A stretch of 24,113 nucleotides of DNA from JASMHC01 sp042092935 (GTDB lineage: Bacteria; Pseudomonadota; Alphaproteobacteria; Rhodobacterales; Rhodobacteraceae): positions 1 through 24,113 of the forward strand of contig JBELFK010000027.1 in the NCBI GenBank assembly GCA_042092935.1, written 5' to 3'. The position numbers and the translations under genes are program-made. Positions within the stretch are counted from its first letter, which is position 1, and every line of letters starts with the position of its first letter. Of this stretch, positions 7,869 to 15,810 are shown one piece after another. Below the pieces are notes generated by a model. The model made no database searches and was not told the DNA's origin. It saw nothing but the letters and a program-made list of their open reading frames with translations.

Positions 7869-8948
7869 TTACGCTTCGAGAATATCGTCGTCGTCCTTTT
7901 TCGCGCCCTCGGGCATATCAAAGTCCAACCCGTGTGCCGCGCGAATCTTGTCTTCGATATCCAGCGCAATATGCGTGTTTTCCTTCAGGTAATTCTTCGC
8001 GTTCTCGCGGCCCTGGCCAATCCGTTCGTCGCCATAGCTGAACCAACTGCCAGACTTGTCGACGACGCCAGCCTTCACGCCAAGATCCAGCAATTCGCCG
8101 GTCTTGGAAATGCCTTCACCGTACATGATGTCGAATTCAACCTGCTTGAACGGAGGCGCAACCTTGTTCTTCACGACCTTGACCCGCGTCGCGTTGCCGA
8201 CGATTTCGTCACGATCCTTGATCGCGCCGATACGTCGGATATCAAGCCGCACCGAGCTGTAGAATTTCAAGGCGTTGCCGCCGGTCGTTGTTTCAGGTGA
8301 TCCGAACATGACGCCAATTTTCATACGAATTTGGTTGATGAAAATTACCGTACAATTGGTGCGATTGATCGAGCCTGTTAGCTTGCGCATCGCCTGACTC
8401 ATAAGGCGGGCATGAACGCCGACACTGCTGTCGCCCATGTCACCTTCAAGTTCCGACTTTGGCGTCAGGGCTGCGACAGAATCAACAACGATCATTGTCA
8501 CCGCGCCCGAGCGCACCAATGTATCGACAATCTCAAGCGCCTGCTCACCCGTATCGGGTTGAGAAATCAGCAACTCATCCAAATCGACGCCGAGCTTTTT
8601 CGCATAAATCGGATCAAGCGCGTGTTCAGCGTCCACAAATGCGCAAACGCCGCCCTTTTTCTGCTCTTCCGCGACGCAGTGCAGCGTCAACGTGGTTTTA
8701 CCCGAGCTTTCAGGGCCGTAGATTTCGACGATGCGGCCCTTTGGAATGCCGCCAATGCCGAGACCGATGTCCAAACCAAGCGACCCCGTCGAGGTCGATT
8801 CGATTTCCGGAATGGGGTTGTCCCCACCCAGTTTCATGATCGAGCCTTTGCCAAACTGACGCTCAATCTGTGCCAAGGCGCTATCAAGAGCCTTTTGCTT
8901 ATCTGCGCTTTTCTTATTTGTCATTGATAGAAGATCTGCCGTTGCCAT
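7869..8948 (-). CDS. recA: Recombinase RecA
   Basis: A 359-residue protein of normal length. It forms ATP-dependent filaments on single-stranded DNA for homologous recombination and stimulates LexA self-cleavage. Walker A is GPESSGKT at 78-85; AEHALDP and VIFINQIRMKIGVMFG are hallmark stretches; the acidic tail ends KKDDDDILEA. The start at 8948 puts a GGGTG ribosome site about 9 bases upstream. A second ATG eight codons in is possible, but the family LDSALAQIERQFGKG block follows at the usual distance from 8948. The upstream region carries LexA-type boxes overlapping a promoter, so SOS control is likely. Confidence 0.99.
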   Translation of the reverse strand: MATADLLSMTNKKSADKQKALDSALAQIERQFGKGSIMKLGGDNPIPEIESTSTGSLGLDIGLGIGGIPKGRIVEIYGPESSGKTTLTLHCVAEEQKKGGVCAFVDAEHALDPIYAKKLGVDLDELLISQPDTGEQALEIVDTLVRSGAVTMIVVDSVAALTPKSELEGDMGDSSVGVHARLMSQAMRKLTGSINRTNCTVIFINQIRMKIGVMFGSPETTTGGNALKFYSSVRLDIRRIGAIKDRDEIVGNATRVKVVKNKVAPPFKQVEFDIMYGEGISKTGELLDLGVKAGVVDKSGSWFSYGDERIGQGRENAKNYLKENTHIALDIEDKIRAAHGLDFDMPEGAKKDDDDILEA

Positions 8949-8999
8949 ACTGCTTGCACCCTTGTTTCACGTTTCTTGCCTATCGGCAATTGTCGCTAT

Positions 9000-9014
9000 G
9001 TTCTCATCTTGTTC
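9000..9014. promoter_or_regulatory. SOS (LexA) box of recA
   Basis: An exact GTTC-N7-GTTC direct repeat, the LexA operator form known in alphaproteobacteria. It lies 52-66 bp upstream of the recA start codon, just downstream of the predicted -10 box. Confidence 0.8.
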
Positions 9015-9019
9015 TCACC

Positions 9020-9048
9020 CTTATGAGATCAAAATGAGAACATTTCAA
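9020..9048 (-). promoter_or_regulatory. Candidate recA promoter
   Basis: On the minus strand, TTGAAA (complement of 9043-9048) and CATAAG (complement of 9020-9025) are spaced by 17 bases. Transcription would begin close to or within the SOS box at 9000-9014, so LexA bound there would block initiation. Confidence 0.5.
9027..9041. promoter_or_regulatory. Second, degenerate LexA-type box
   Basis: Read on the minus strand this is GTTC-N7-GATC and matches the main SOS box at 13 of 15 positions, in opposite orientation. It falls between the predicted -35 and -10 of recA. Whether LexA binds is inferred only from the similarity. Confidence 0.45.
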
Positions 9049-9130
9049 CCAAATTCTCACAAAGTCCAATGTTGCGCGTCAGGGTTAAAGAGTGGTTTAC
9101 CTGTAAAAAACGAATGAGGATAACGGCAAA

Positions 9131-9721
9131 GTGCTTGTATTCTGGAAAGAAAATCTGGCCCTGCTCGCGGTTCCAAAGACAGGAACGACGGCAATTGAAC
9201 AGGCCCTCGCTCCGCATGCGTCAATGGCGATTCTTGACCCTCCGGTGCTGAAACACTTGCCGATTTATCGCTATGATCGCTTCCTAAAGCCCTTCTTTTT
9301 AAGGGCCGCCGACAAAGAGCTTGAGACCGCAGCCGTCGTGCGCAATCCGATTGACTGGCTGGGAAGTTGGTACAAATACCGCGCCCGTCCCAGCCTAAAA
9401 GGTACGGTCAATTCGACCGCCGATATGTCCTTTGACAACTTTGTCCTAGAGGCCATCAAGGGCGAAAGTGCCCCCTATGCCCATGTCGGATCACAATTGA
9501 AATTTCTGACGAATCGTGACGATTCCGTCGGGGCGACGCATATGTTTCGCTATGAGGACATGCCGCGATACATCGATTTCCTTGAAACGCGGCTCAACCG
9601 CAAGATCGATTTGGCGCAGGTGAACGTATCGCCCGAAAGGAATCTGGACCTGTCCACCGCAGTCGAAGAAAAACTGCGGCGGAAATGGATCGAGGAATTC
9701 GCGCTCTGGGAAAGCGTTTAG
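9131..9721 (+). CDS. Short sulfotransferase-family protein
   Basis: A 196-residue protein with a GTG start preceded by GAGGA ten bases upstream. VPKTGTTA (residues 14-21) resembles the 5'-phosphosulfate-binding loop of PAPS sulfotransferases. VVRNPIDWLGSWY (69-81) resembles the 3'-phosphate-binding segment with Arg71 (compare R-x-P in the family). No signal or membrane segment is visible. It is shorter than typical sulfotransferases (250 residues or more), so the acceptor part is reduced. Similar roseobacter proteins are, as I recall, sometimes labelled gamma-glutamyl kinase, which the motifs do not support. Substrate is unknown. It is divergent from recA and its stop overlaps the convergent cobT stop by 4 bp. 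Confidence 0.72.
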   Translation: MLVFWKENLALLAVPKTGTTAIEQALAPHASMAILDPPVLKHLPIYRYDRFLKPFFLRAADKELETAAVVRNPIDWLGSWYKYRARPSLKGTVNSTADMSFDNFVLEAIKGESAPYAHVGSQLKFLTNRDDSVGATHMFRYEDMPRYIDFLETRLNRKIDLAQVNVSPERNLDLSTAVEEKLRRKWIEEFALWESV

Positions 9722-10734
9722 CCGCCTGAAACCTGAGCTTCAGCGAATGTTGCCATCCCGTTGTGGCAGGCCAAGGCACTGCGAACGATGCCAAGCGCCA
9801 AGGCCGCACCGGACCCTTCGCCAAGTCGCATATCAAAGTTCAGGATCGCTGACTTGCCCATTTCGCTAAGCAGTTTTTGATGTCCGGGCTCAACACTGAG
9901 ATGACCAATCAGGCAATGATCCAAAAGCGCTGCGTTTGCTTTGAACAGCGGGGCGACAGAGGCTGTGCAAATATAGCCGTCCAAAATGACCGGAATGCCA
10001 TAGGCACGGGCCGCCAATACGGCACCACAAATCGCGGCTTGCTCGCGCCCCCCAAAGGCGGCCAGAATTCCCATCGCGGACAAATCCTGATGGGCCTCTA
10101 ATCCACGCGAAATCGCATCGACCTTGCGCTGGACGCCCTCATCGTCCGAACCGGTGCCACGCCCAACCCAAGTTGCCGGATCGCCGCCGAAAACCGCTGC
10201 GGCAAGTGCCGCGGCGATTGTTGAATTGCCGATTCCCATTTCGCCCAAAATCAGAATATCAGAAGATTTATCAACCGCTTCTGCGCCAATGTTCAGAGCA
10301 TCAAGGCACTCGGATTCGGTCATCGCGGGGGCGACCGTAAAATCCTTAGTCGGCGTATCGAGATCAAGCGCGACCACCGATAGATCGGCCCCGTTTGCTT
10401 TACAAAGCTGATTGATCGCCGCCCCGCCGTGCTCAAAGTTCGCAACCATCTGGGCCGTCACTTCCTGCGGAAAGGGATTTACCCCTTGTGCGCAAATTCC
10501 GTGATTCCCCGCAAAAACAACGGCTTGGGCCGTGTCGATCTTCGGGCGCTCTGTTTTTTGCCAGCCCGCCAGGAAAATCGCGATCTCCTCAAGCCGTCCG
10601 AGTGCACCGGGTGGTTTCGTCAATGCAATTTGACGATCCGTTGCGGCCAAAGCCGACTCAGCATCGTGGCTGGGAAAGCCTGCAACCAAGCCTGCTACAT
10701 CGTCGAGACTGGAAATCTTAAAAGTCGTTGTCAT
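9718..10734 (-). CDS. cobT: Nicotinate-nucleotide--dimethylbenzimidazole phosphoribosyltransferase
   Basis: A 338-residue protein. It transfers phosphoribose from nicotinate mononucleotide to 5,6-dimethylbenzimidazole, giving alpha-ribazole phosphate for the lower ligand of cobalamin. The family blocks KPPGALGRLE (40-49), FAGNHGI (74-80), GEMGIGN (164-170), GRGTGSD (191-197) and LDGYI are all present. Glu306 in RLGEGSGAAL is the likely catalytic base, matching Glu317 of the Salmonella enzyme. The name follows Salmonella usage; the equivalent is CobU in Pseudomonas nomenclature, and it is not the chelatase subunit also called CobT. Its first 17 bp overlap the 3' end of the upstream kinase/guanylyltransferase gene, so the two are co-transcribed. 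Confidence 0.96.
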   Translation of the reverse strand: MTTTFKISSLDDVAGLVAGFPSHDAESALAATDRQIALTKPPGALGRLEEIAIFLAGWQKTERPKIDTAQAVVFAGNHGICAQGVNPFPQEVTAQMVANFEHGGAAINQLCKANGADLSVVALDLDTPTKDFTVAPAMTESECLDALNIGAEAVDKSSDILILGEMGIGNSTIAAALAAAVFGGDPATWVGRGTGSDDEGVQRKVDAISRGLEAHQDLSAMGILAAFGGREQAAICGAVLAARAYGIPVILDGYICTASVAPLFKANAALLDHCLIGHLSVEPGHQKLLSEMGKSAILNFDMRLGEGSGAALALGIVRSALACHNGMATFAEAQVSGG

Positions 10735-11242
10735 TCGGTTTTACTTTCAGTGCTTGGCCAGAAACGGCCAGATATACTTCGTTGCATTGGTCGGCTATTC
10801 GCTGATTCAGCGCTCCGGCGGCGTCCCTGAAATCTCGTCCAAGTTTGCTATCGGGAACAATGCCAGAGCCGACCTCGTTTGTGACAAAGACGACTGGATT
10901 TGACTGATCTTTCAATGCGACAATTAGAGCGTCAATCCGTGCGGTGACATCATCTTCCGCGAGCATGAGATTGGTCAGCCATAGCGTCAGGCAATCGACA
11001 AGACGCGGTTGACCACGGTCCGTGTCCCTTAGCGCCTTGGCCAAATCGAGATCGGCTTGCACAGTCGTCCACTCGGGGCCTCGGCGGGCGATGTGTGCTG
11101 CAATCCGGTCGGTCATTTCGTCGTCAAAGGCTTTGGCCGTCGCAATATAGACCGGACGTTCGCCCAATTTTGTCGTCAGGCGTTCTGCAATGGCGCTTTT
11201 GCCGGATCGTGCGCCGCCAGTGATGAGTATCGACTTTTTCAT
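10718..11242 (-). CDS. cobU: Adenosylcobinamide kinase / adenosylcobinamide-phosphate guanylyltransferase
   Basis: A 174-residue bifunctional enzyme that phosphorylates adenosylcobinamide and converts the phosphate to adenosylcobinamide-GDP. The P-loop is TGGARSGKS (8-16). His50 in RIAAHIARRGPEW aligns with the His that becomes guanylylated in Salmonella CobU. VTNEVGSGIVP is a further family block. In Pseudomonas nomenclature it is CobP. It precedes and overlaps cobT. Only 38 bp separate its start from the divergent kinase gene at 11281, which leaves little room for two full promoters between them. Confidence 0.95.
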   Translation of the reverse strand: MKKSILITGGARSGKSAIAERLTTKLGERPVYIATAKAFDDEMTDRIAAHIARRGPEWTTVQADLDLAKALRDTDRGQPRLVDCLTLWLTNLMLAEDDVTARIDALIVALKDQSNPVVFVTNEVGSGIVPDSKLGRDFRDAAGALNQRIADQCNEVYLAVSGQALKVKPNDNDF

Positions 11243-11280
11243 AGGCCTGTGACATTGCAGAATCTTCGACCAAAGGAAAG

Positions 11281-12129
11281 ATGTTGGTGGCGGTAACTGA
11301 CAACATTGTTGAAACGCGTATCGCCAAGGCCTACGGGCATTTTGGCGAATGGCTACAGGGGCGCGTTGGGGCCACTGGGCCTATTGCCCTTATCAGTGTG
11401 CAATGCCCGCTTTATTGGATCGACCTGCATCATCAAGCGGCGGATGAGCTTGACTACCAGGACGACCTGCCCAGCCTGTCATACGCACATCTAACACAAG
11501 TGCTTGCGGCCTTGGGCCAGCCCCAGTCAGGCCGGTTTACCGCCAGTTCCAACATGCAGTTTGGTGCCGGATTGGGGGCCTCAACGGCATCGTTACTTGC
11601 CGTCACGCGCGTTGCGGCCAAGCCCGCCCATCCCACGGATGAAATCGCCAAAGCCATTGTCAGCGTCGAGGGGGCCTCGGATCCACTGATGTATTCGGAC
11701 TTTGATCGGCTTTTATGGGCGTCCCGAACGGCCGAGATTGTCGATAGGTTTATGGCACCCCCAAAGTTCACCGTACTTGGTGGCCTGTGGGGCCAACCAC
11801 TGCGCACCGATCCGCAAGACTCGAATTTCCCGGATATATCCGATCTGTTGCCAGAATGGGCAACGGCAACAAAGTCGAAAAACCACCATCAAGTCGCTGA
11901 AATCGCAACGGAATCCTTCACGCGAACATCGCAATTGCGTGGCAGCGACAACGACCCGACTTTAGACATTGCGGGCGACTTGGGCGCGCTTGGCGTCCTC
12001 CGCGCCCACACAGGTTCAGCGCGGGGACTGTTGTTCAAATCTGACAACGCCCCGCAATCAGGATTGAACCTTTTGCGTGAGGCAGGGTATTCAGACGTTG
12101 CAACGTTCCAAACCGGAGATGGGTCGTGA
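11281..12129 (+). CDS. bluE: GHMP-type kinase, PduX/BluE-like (probable L-threonine kinase)
   Basis: A protein of about 280 residues. GHFGEWLQG near the N-terminus and FGAGLGASTASLLA (94-107) are GHMP-kinase blocks, the second being the ATP-binding loop. Related PduX makes L-threonine phosphate. Rhodobacter BluE is described as acting in assembly of the aminopropanol linker of cobalamin. The neighbours fit: cbiB and the threonine-phosphate decarboxylase gene cobC follow directly. The start is ambiguous. The AGGA at 11274-11277 is only 3 bases from the ATG at 11281 but 9 from an in-frame GTG at 11287, so translation may begin at the GTG. The stop overlaps the cbiB start (GTGA). Confidence 0.78.
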   Translation: MLVAVTDNIVETRIAKAYGHFGEWLQGRVGATGPIALISVQCPLYWIDLHHQAADELDYQDDLPSLSYAHLTQVLAALGQPQSGRFTASSNMQFGAGLGASTASLLAVTRVAAKPAHPTDEIAKAIVSVEGASDPLMYSDFDRLLWASRTAEIVDRFMAPPKFTVLGGLWGQPLRTDPQDSNFPDISDLLPEWATATKSKNHHQVAEIATESFTRTSQLRGSDNDPTLDIAGDLGALGVLRAHTGSARGLLFKSDNAPQSGLNLLREAGYSDVATFQTGDGS

Positions 12130-13067
12130 CCACCGCTGCAATCATGCTTTGCGCCTTGGCGCTCGATGCTTGGATCGGCTGGCCTGCGTTCCTGTTTGAT
12201 CGCATTGGCCATCCGGTCAGTTGGCTTGGCAAGTTGATTGCCCGTTTTGACAAAACTCTGAACCGGCGCGACTGGCACTTCGCCACCCGCAGACTTATGG
12301 GAGTGATTACCGCGCTTTTCCTGATTGGCGGGTGCTTTTTCCTTGGGTTGTTTTTCCAAATCCTGTTTGGCGACGGGGTTCTGGGCTTTGTTCTTTCGGT
12401 GCTGATTGTCTGGCCGCTTCTGGCGGTCAATTCGATGTTTACGCATGTCGAGGACATCGCCATTCCGCTTGAGGAAAACCGCATCACCGAGGCACGCGCC
12501 GCGGTCAGTCTGATTGTCGGGCGCAATCCTGAAACGCTGGACCGCGCAGGTATTGGACGCGCGGCAATCGAAAGCCTTGCCGAAAACACCTCGGACGGCA
12601 TCGTTGCACCGATATTTTGGGGCACGGTCCTCGGGATACCCGGAATTTTTGCCTATAAAGCGATCAACACGCTAGATTCGATGATCGGCTATAAGACCAA
12701 GCGGCATTTTCATTTTGGCTGGGCATCGGCGCGTATCGACGACATCGCCAATTTCATCCCGGCAAGAATGACCGGATGGCTTTTTGCATTGACCTCGGGC
12801 AATCGAAAGCAGGCCTTGGCGGTGATGAGTTTTGACGCGAAAAAACACAGGTCTCCGAATGCAGGCTGGCCCGAAGCGGCCATGGCAGGGGCGCTTGGCG
12901 TCCGCATTTCAGGGCCGCGCGTTTACGGAACGGGCCAATCAAACGACCCGTGGTTAAATGAAAACGGGCGCGAGGTTGTGGCGGCTGACGTCACAAAATC
13001 GCTTGGCCTATTCAAGCGGGCGATGTTTGGCTTGGCGGCCATTCTCGCCCTGCTCACCCTCGTATAG
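12126..13067 (+). CDS. cbiB: Adenosylcobinamide-phosphate synthase (cobyric acid + aminopropanol linker)
   Basis: A 313-residue integral membrane enzyme with a GTG start. It joins (R)-1-amino-2-propanol phosphate to adenosylcobyric acid. Family blocks include HPVSWLGKLIARFD near the N-terminus, ESLAENTSDGIVAPIFWG in the middle, and NTLDSMIGYK. Hydrophobic stretches lie around residues 58-100 (the longest), 160-180 and the C-terminal AMFGLAAILALLTLV. In Pseudomonas nomenclature the gene is cobD. It overlaps the upstream kinase by 4 bp and is followed 11 bp later by cobC. Together the three genes supply and attach the linker. Confidence 0.95.
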   Translation: MTTAAIMLCALALDAWIGWPAFLFDRIGHPVSWLGKLIARFDKTLNRRDWHFATRRLMGVITALFLIGGCFFLGLFFQILFGDGVLGFVLSVLIVWPLLAVNSMFTHVEDIAIPLEENRITEARAAVSLIVGRNPETLDRAGIGRAAIESLAENTSDGIVAPIFWGTVLGIPGIFAYKAINTLDSMIGYKTKRHFHFGWASARIDDIANFIPARMTGWLFALTSGNRKQALAVMSFDAKKHRSPNAGWPEAAMAGALGVRISGPRVYGTGQSNDPWLNENGREVVAADVTKSLGLFKRAMFGLAAILALLTLV

Positions 13068-13078
13068 ATCGGACCCCA

Positions 13079-14044
13079 ATGCGCGATCACGGTGGAAATC
13101 TGGATGCGGCAATCGCTGAATTTGGCGGCACATCTGCCGATTGGCTAGACCTTTCAACCGGCATTAATCCGTTACCCTATCCCCTGCCCCAGCTTTCCAA
13201 TTCTGTCTGGAGCGATCTGCCGACCAAATCGGCACAACGTAGGTTGCTCAGGGCCGCGCAATCCGCGTTCAAGTCGTCATGGGCGTGTTTGCCGACGGCA
13301 GGCGCACAGGCGGGCATCCAGATGTTACCACGCGTCTTGAAAACCGGGTCTGCGAGGGTGCTAACGCCAACCTACAACGAACACGCTGCCAACCTAGTGG
13401 CCGCAGGTTGGGACGTGACAAGCGTTGACACCTTGCAAGACCTGACGGGCGCGGATTTGGCCGTAGTGGTCAATCCCAACAACCCAACGGGCGATCTCTA
13501 CGCGGCGGACGCGTTGCGCGCGCTTGCGAAATCGGTTGGACATCTTCTCATAGACGAGAGCTTTTGCGACCCGCACCCCGAAGCGTCGGTTCTTAGCGCG
13601 GATCAGCCGCCAAACGTGACCGTGTTGCGATCCTTCGGCAAGTTCTATGGCCTTGCTGGGGTGCGTCTGGGGTTCGTCTTTGGGCCGTCTCAGATCGTCG
13701 CGAAACTCAATGAGCTTTCCGGGCCATGGCCGGTGTCTGGTCCGGCAATCGAAGTTGGATGCACTGCACTTGCCGATCGCGCGTGGCAGTCAGCAACCAT
13801 TGCCCGCTTGGATCGTGATGCTGCCCGTATGGACAACCTAGCGCGAACCGCAGGTTGGCGCGTTGCAGGCGGAACGACTCTGTTTCGGCTTTACGAGGTA
13901 GACAATGCCGCCACTGCCCAAAACCAGCTTGCCCGCCATCACGTCTGGTCGCGAATTTTCCCCTATTCAGATACGTGGATAAGGCTCGGGCTACCAAATG
14001 GCGAGGATCGGTGGGATCAACTTGCAGCCGCCTTAGCGGGCTAA
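13079..14044 (+). CDS. cobC: Threonine-phosphate decarboxylase
   Basis: A 321-residue class I/II aminotransferase-fold enzyme using pyridoxal phosphate. It decarboxylates L-threonine phosphate to (R)-1-amino-2-propanol phosphate. DLSTGINPLPYP (24-35) is the N-terminal substrate loop, VNPNNPTGDLY (131-141) a cofactor-site block, LLIDESF (156-162) holds the Asp that pairs with the pyridine nitrogen, and Lys188 in SFGKFYGLAGVRLGF is the Schiff-base lysine. Salmonella calls this enzyme CobD. The ribosome site is weak and lies inside the short gap after cbiB, suggesting coupling. Its last 12 bp overlap the convergent cobQ stop. Confidence 0.94.
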   Translation: MRDHGGNLDAAIAEFGGTSADWLDLSTGINPLPYPLPQLSNSVWSDLPTKSAQRRLLRAAQSAFKSSWACLPTAGAQAGIQMLPRVLKTGSARVLTPTYNEHAANLVAAGWDVTSVDTLQDLTGADLAVVVNPNNPTGDLYAADALRALAKSVGHLLIDESFCDPHPEASVLSADQPPNVTVLRSFGKFYGLAGVRLGFVFGPSQIVAKLNELSGPWPVSGPAIEVGCTALADRAWQSATIARLDRDAARMDNLARTAGWRVAGGTTLFRLYEVDNAATAQNQLARHHVWSRIFPYSDTWIRLGLPNGEDRWDQLAAALAG

Positions 14045-15481
14045 GTCCAGCAACCCTTCGACATCCAGATGAGCCTCCATATGGTCCGCCAACTCCTCGA
14101 GCACGGCTTCAACCGTCGCGTCATAGGCGAGGTTGGACGCAGTTGCGCCCAGCGCATTGAGAAACGTCTTTCGAAACGCATCGTCGCTAAACATGCCGTG
14201 AAAATAGCTGCCAATCACCCGACCGCTTGCGCTCGTTGCACCGTCGAAGTGCCCATCCCGCATCGCGAAGGGGCGCGCGCAATCTGGTCCGGTCGTCTGA
14301 CCAATATGAATCTCATACCCTTGAAACCGCGTCTGACTTTCAACGTGGATCGCGGTGGCCTGAGACAACCGTTTGTCAGGCGTCATGATCGTCTCAACGT
14401 CCAGCAGCCCCAATCCATCACTTGACCCCGCGGTGCCTTCAATCCCCTTTGGATCGTGAATCTTGTGACCGAGCATCTGGTATCCGCCGCAAATGCCCAA
14501 CACATGCCCCCCGCGCCGAACATGCGCTTGCAGATCAACATCCCAGCCCTGGTCCTTTAGGTATCTGAGGTCGCCCCGCGTCGATTTACTGCCCGGAATG
14601 ATGACCAAATCAGCATCCGCCGGCAGCACCTCACCGGCGCGCAGCATCGTCAGTTTGACGTCAGGTTCTTGTCCCAAAGGATCGAGATCGTCAAAATTCG
14701 CAATGCGCGACAGGCCGAGGCACACGACGTGAAATCCACCATTTTGACCACCTGACCCCAAATCCAGTGCGTCTTCGGCGGGCAATTTCCATGCCTGAGA
14801 AAACCATGGCAATGTTCCGAACCCTTGCCAGCCTGTCATTTGTTCGATCATCCTGTAGCCCTGATCGAACAGCGAAGGATCGCCGCGAAACCGATTTATG
14901 AGAAAGCCCTGAACAAGCATTTCATCGTCTTCGGCCAAGACAGCCTGCGTGCCAACCATCTGAGCAATAACACCGCCCCGATCAATGTCGCCTGCAAGCA
15001 CAACCGGCACCTTGCCAGCTTGGGCAAAGCCCATGTTTGCAATATCCCCTTCGCGCAGATTGACCTCGGCGGGGCTACCGGCACCTTCAACCAAAACGAG
15101 GTCAAATTCGGACTTCAAGCGCGCAAAACTTTCAACCACGCTTTCCAAGAGCTGGGGCTTTAGGCGGGCGTAGTCTTTCGCCTTGACCGTCGTTAGCCAC
15201 CTGCCTTGCACAATGACTTGCGAGCCGACGTCGGTCTCGGGTTTAAGCAAAACCGGATTCATATCGACACGTGGTGCCAGCCCACAGGCTTTGGCCTGCA
15301 ACGCCTGTGCCCGCCCGATCTCACCCCCGTCAACCGTCACGGCTGCGTTGTTTGACATGTTCTGAGGCTTAAAAGGCGCAACCTTCAATCCGCGCCGCAC
15401 CGCCGCGCGACACAATCCGGCGACAAGCATGGACTTGCCGACATTCGAGCCTGTGCCCTGGATCATCAGCGCCTTGGACAT
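14033..15481 (-). CDS. cobQ: Cobyric acid synthase (glutamine-hydrolysing)
   Basis: A 482-residue enzyme that amidates four side chains (b, d, e, g) of adenosylcobyrinic acid a,c-diamide, using ATP and glutamine. The N-terminal synthetase half has the dethiobiotin-synthetase-like P-loop GTGSNVGKS (9-17), followed by APFKPQNMSNNA. The C-terminal triad-type amidotransferase has the nucleophile Cys331 in LGICGGYQMLG and the probable catalytic His428 in SYFHGMF. It is the last gene of the minus-strand block cobO-Lin0512-Lin0512-cobQ and starts 2 bp after the previous stop. Confidence 0.97.
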   Translation of the reverse strand: MSKALMIQGTGSNVGKSMLVAGLCRAAVRRGLKVAPFKPQNMSNNAAVTVDGGEIGRAQALQAKACGLAPRVDMNPVLLKPETDVGSQVIVQGRWLTTVKAKDYARLKPQLLESVVESFARLKSEFDLVLVEGAGSPAEVNLREGDIANMGFAQAGKVPVVLAGDIDRGGVIAQMVGTQAVLAEDDEMLVQGFLINRFRGDPSLFDQGYRMIEQMTGWQGFGTLPWFSQAWKLPAEDALDLGSGGQNGGFHVVCLGLSRIANFDDLDPLGQEPDVKLTMLRAGEVLPADADLVIIPGSKSTRGDLRYLKDQGWDVDLQAHVRRGGHVLGICGGYQMLGHKIHDPKGIEGTAGSSDGLGLLDVETIMTPDKRLSQATAIHVESQTRFQGYEIHIGQTTGPDCARPFAMRDGHFDGATSASGRVIGSYFHGMFSDDAFRKTFLNALGATASNLAYDATVEAVLEELADHMEAHLDVEGLLDLAR

Positions 15482-15483
15482 GG

Positions 15484-15810
15484 TTATGCCTGCCTCGGCA
15501 GAAACACTTCGATCGCGGCCTGAGCGATCACCGCGTCGCCCGAATTCAAACCGCCGTGTTGGACCGAAATCGAAACCTCGCCAACAGGAAACAGCGGAAT
15601 CAACGCCTCGGCGTCAACACTCGAAGGGTCTTGCACACCAATTGTCGCCTTAACTTTCAGGTCTCGTTTCAGATCTGGAAACTTGCCGAGCATCGCTAAA
15701 CTGGCACCATGCAGCGCGTTCTCAACCGCCCGACGTGCAGCTTTCGTGTAGTCCCGCCCGTGGAGGTCGTTCCCCATACCCATCTCGATGATAAACCGCT
15801 GATGGGTCAT
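15484..15810 (-). CDS. Lin0512-family protein, copy B
   Basis: A 108-residue protein with the family signature: IIEMGMGNDLHGRDYTKAA at the N-terminus and IGVQDPSSVDAEAL then FPVGEVSISVQHGGL in the second half. No enzyme activity is established for this small family (TIGR02058/PF09585 as I recall). It is clearly paralogous to the neighbouring protein encoded at 15807-16154. It overlaps that gene by 4 bp and cobQ starts 2 bp downstream. Being locked between cobO and cobQ points to a role in corrin amidation, adenosylation or cofactor handling, but this is inference from context only. No membrane segment or cysteine motif is visible. Confidence 0.82.
   Translation of the reverse strand: MTHQRFIIEMGMGNDLHGRDYTKAARRAVENALHGASLAMLGKFPDLKRDLKVKATIGVQDPSSVDAEALIPLFPVGEVSISVQHGGLNSGDAVIAQAAIEVFLPRQA

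Noticed and set aside
11889..12625. Minus-strand frames opposite the kinase and cbiB genes
   Set aside because: Arg/Pro/Lys-rich shadows without motifs, overlapping two well-supported plus-strand genes.
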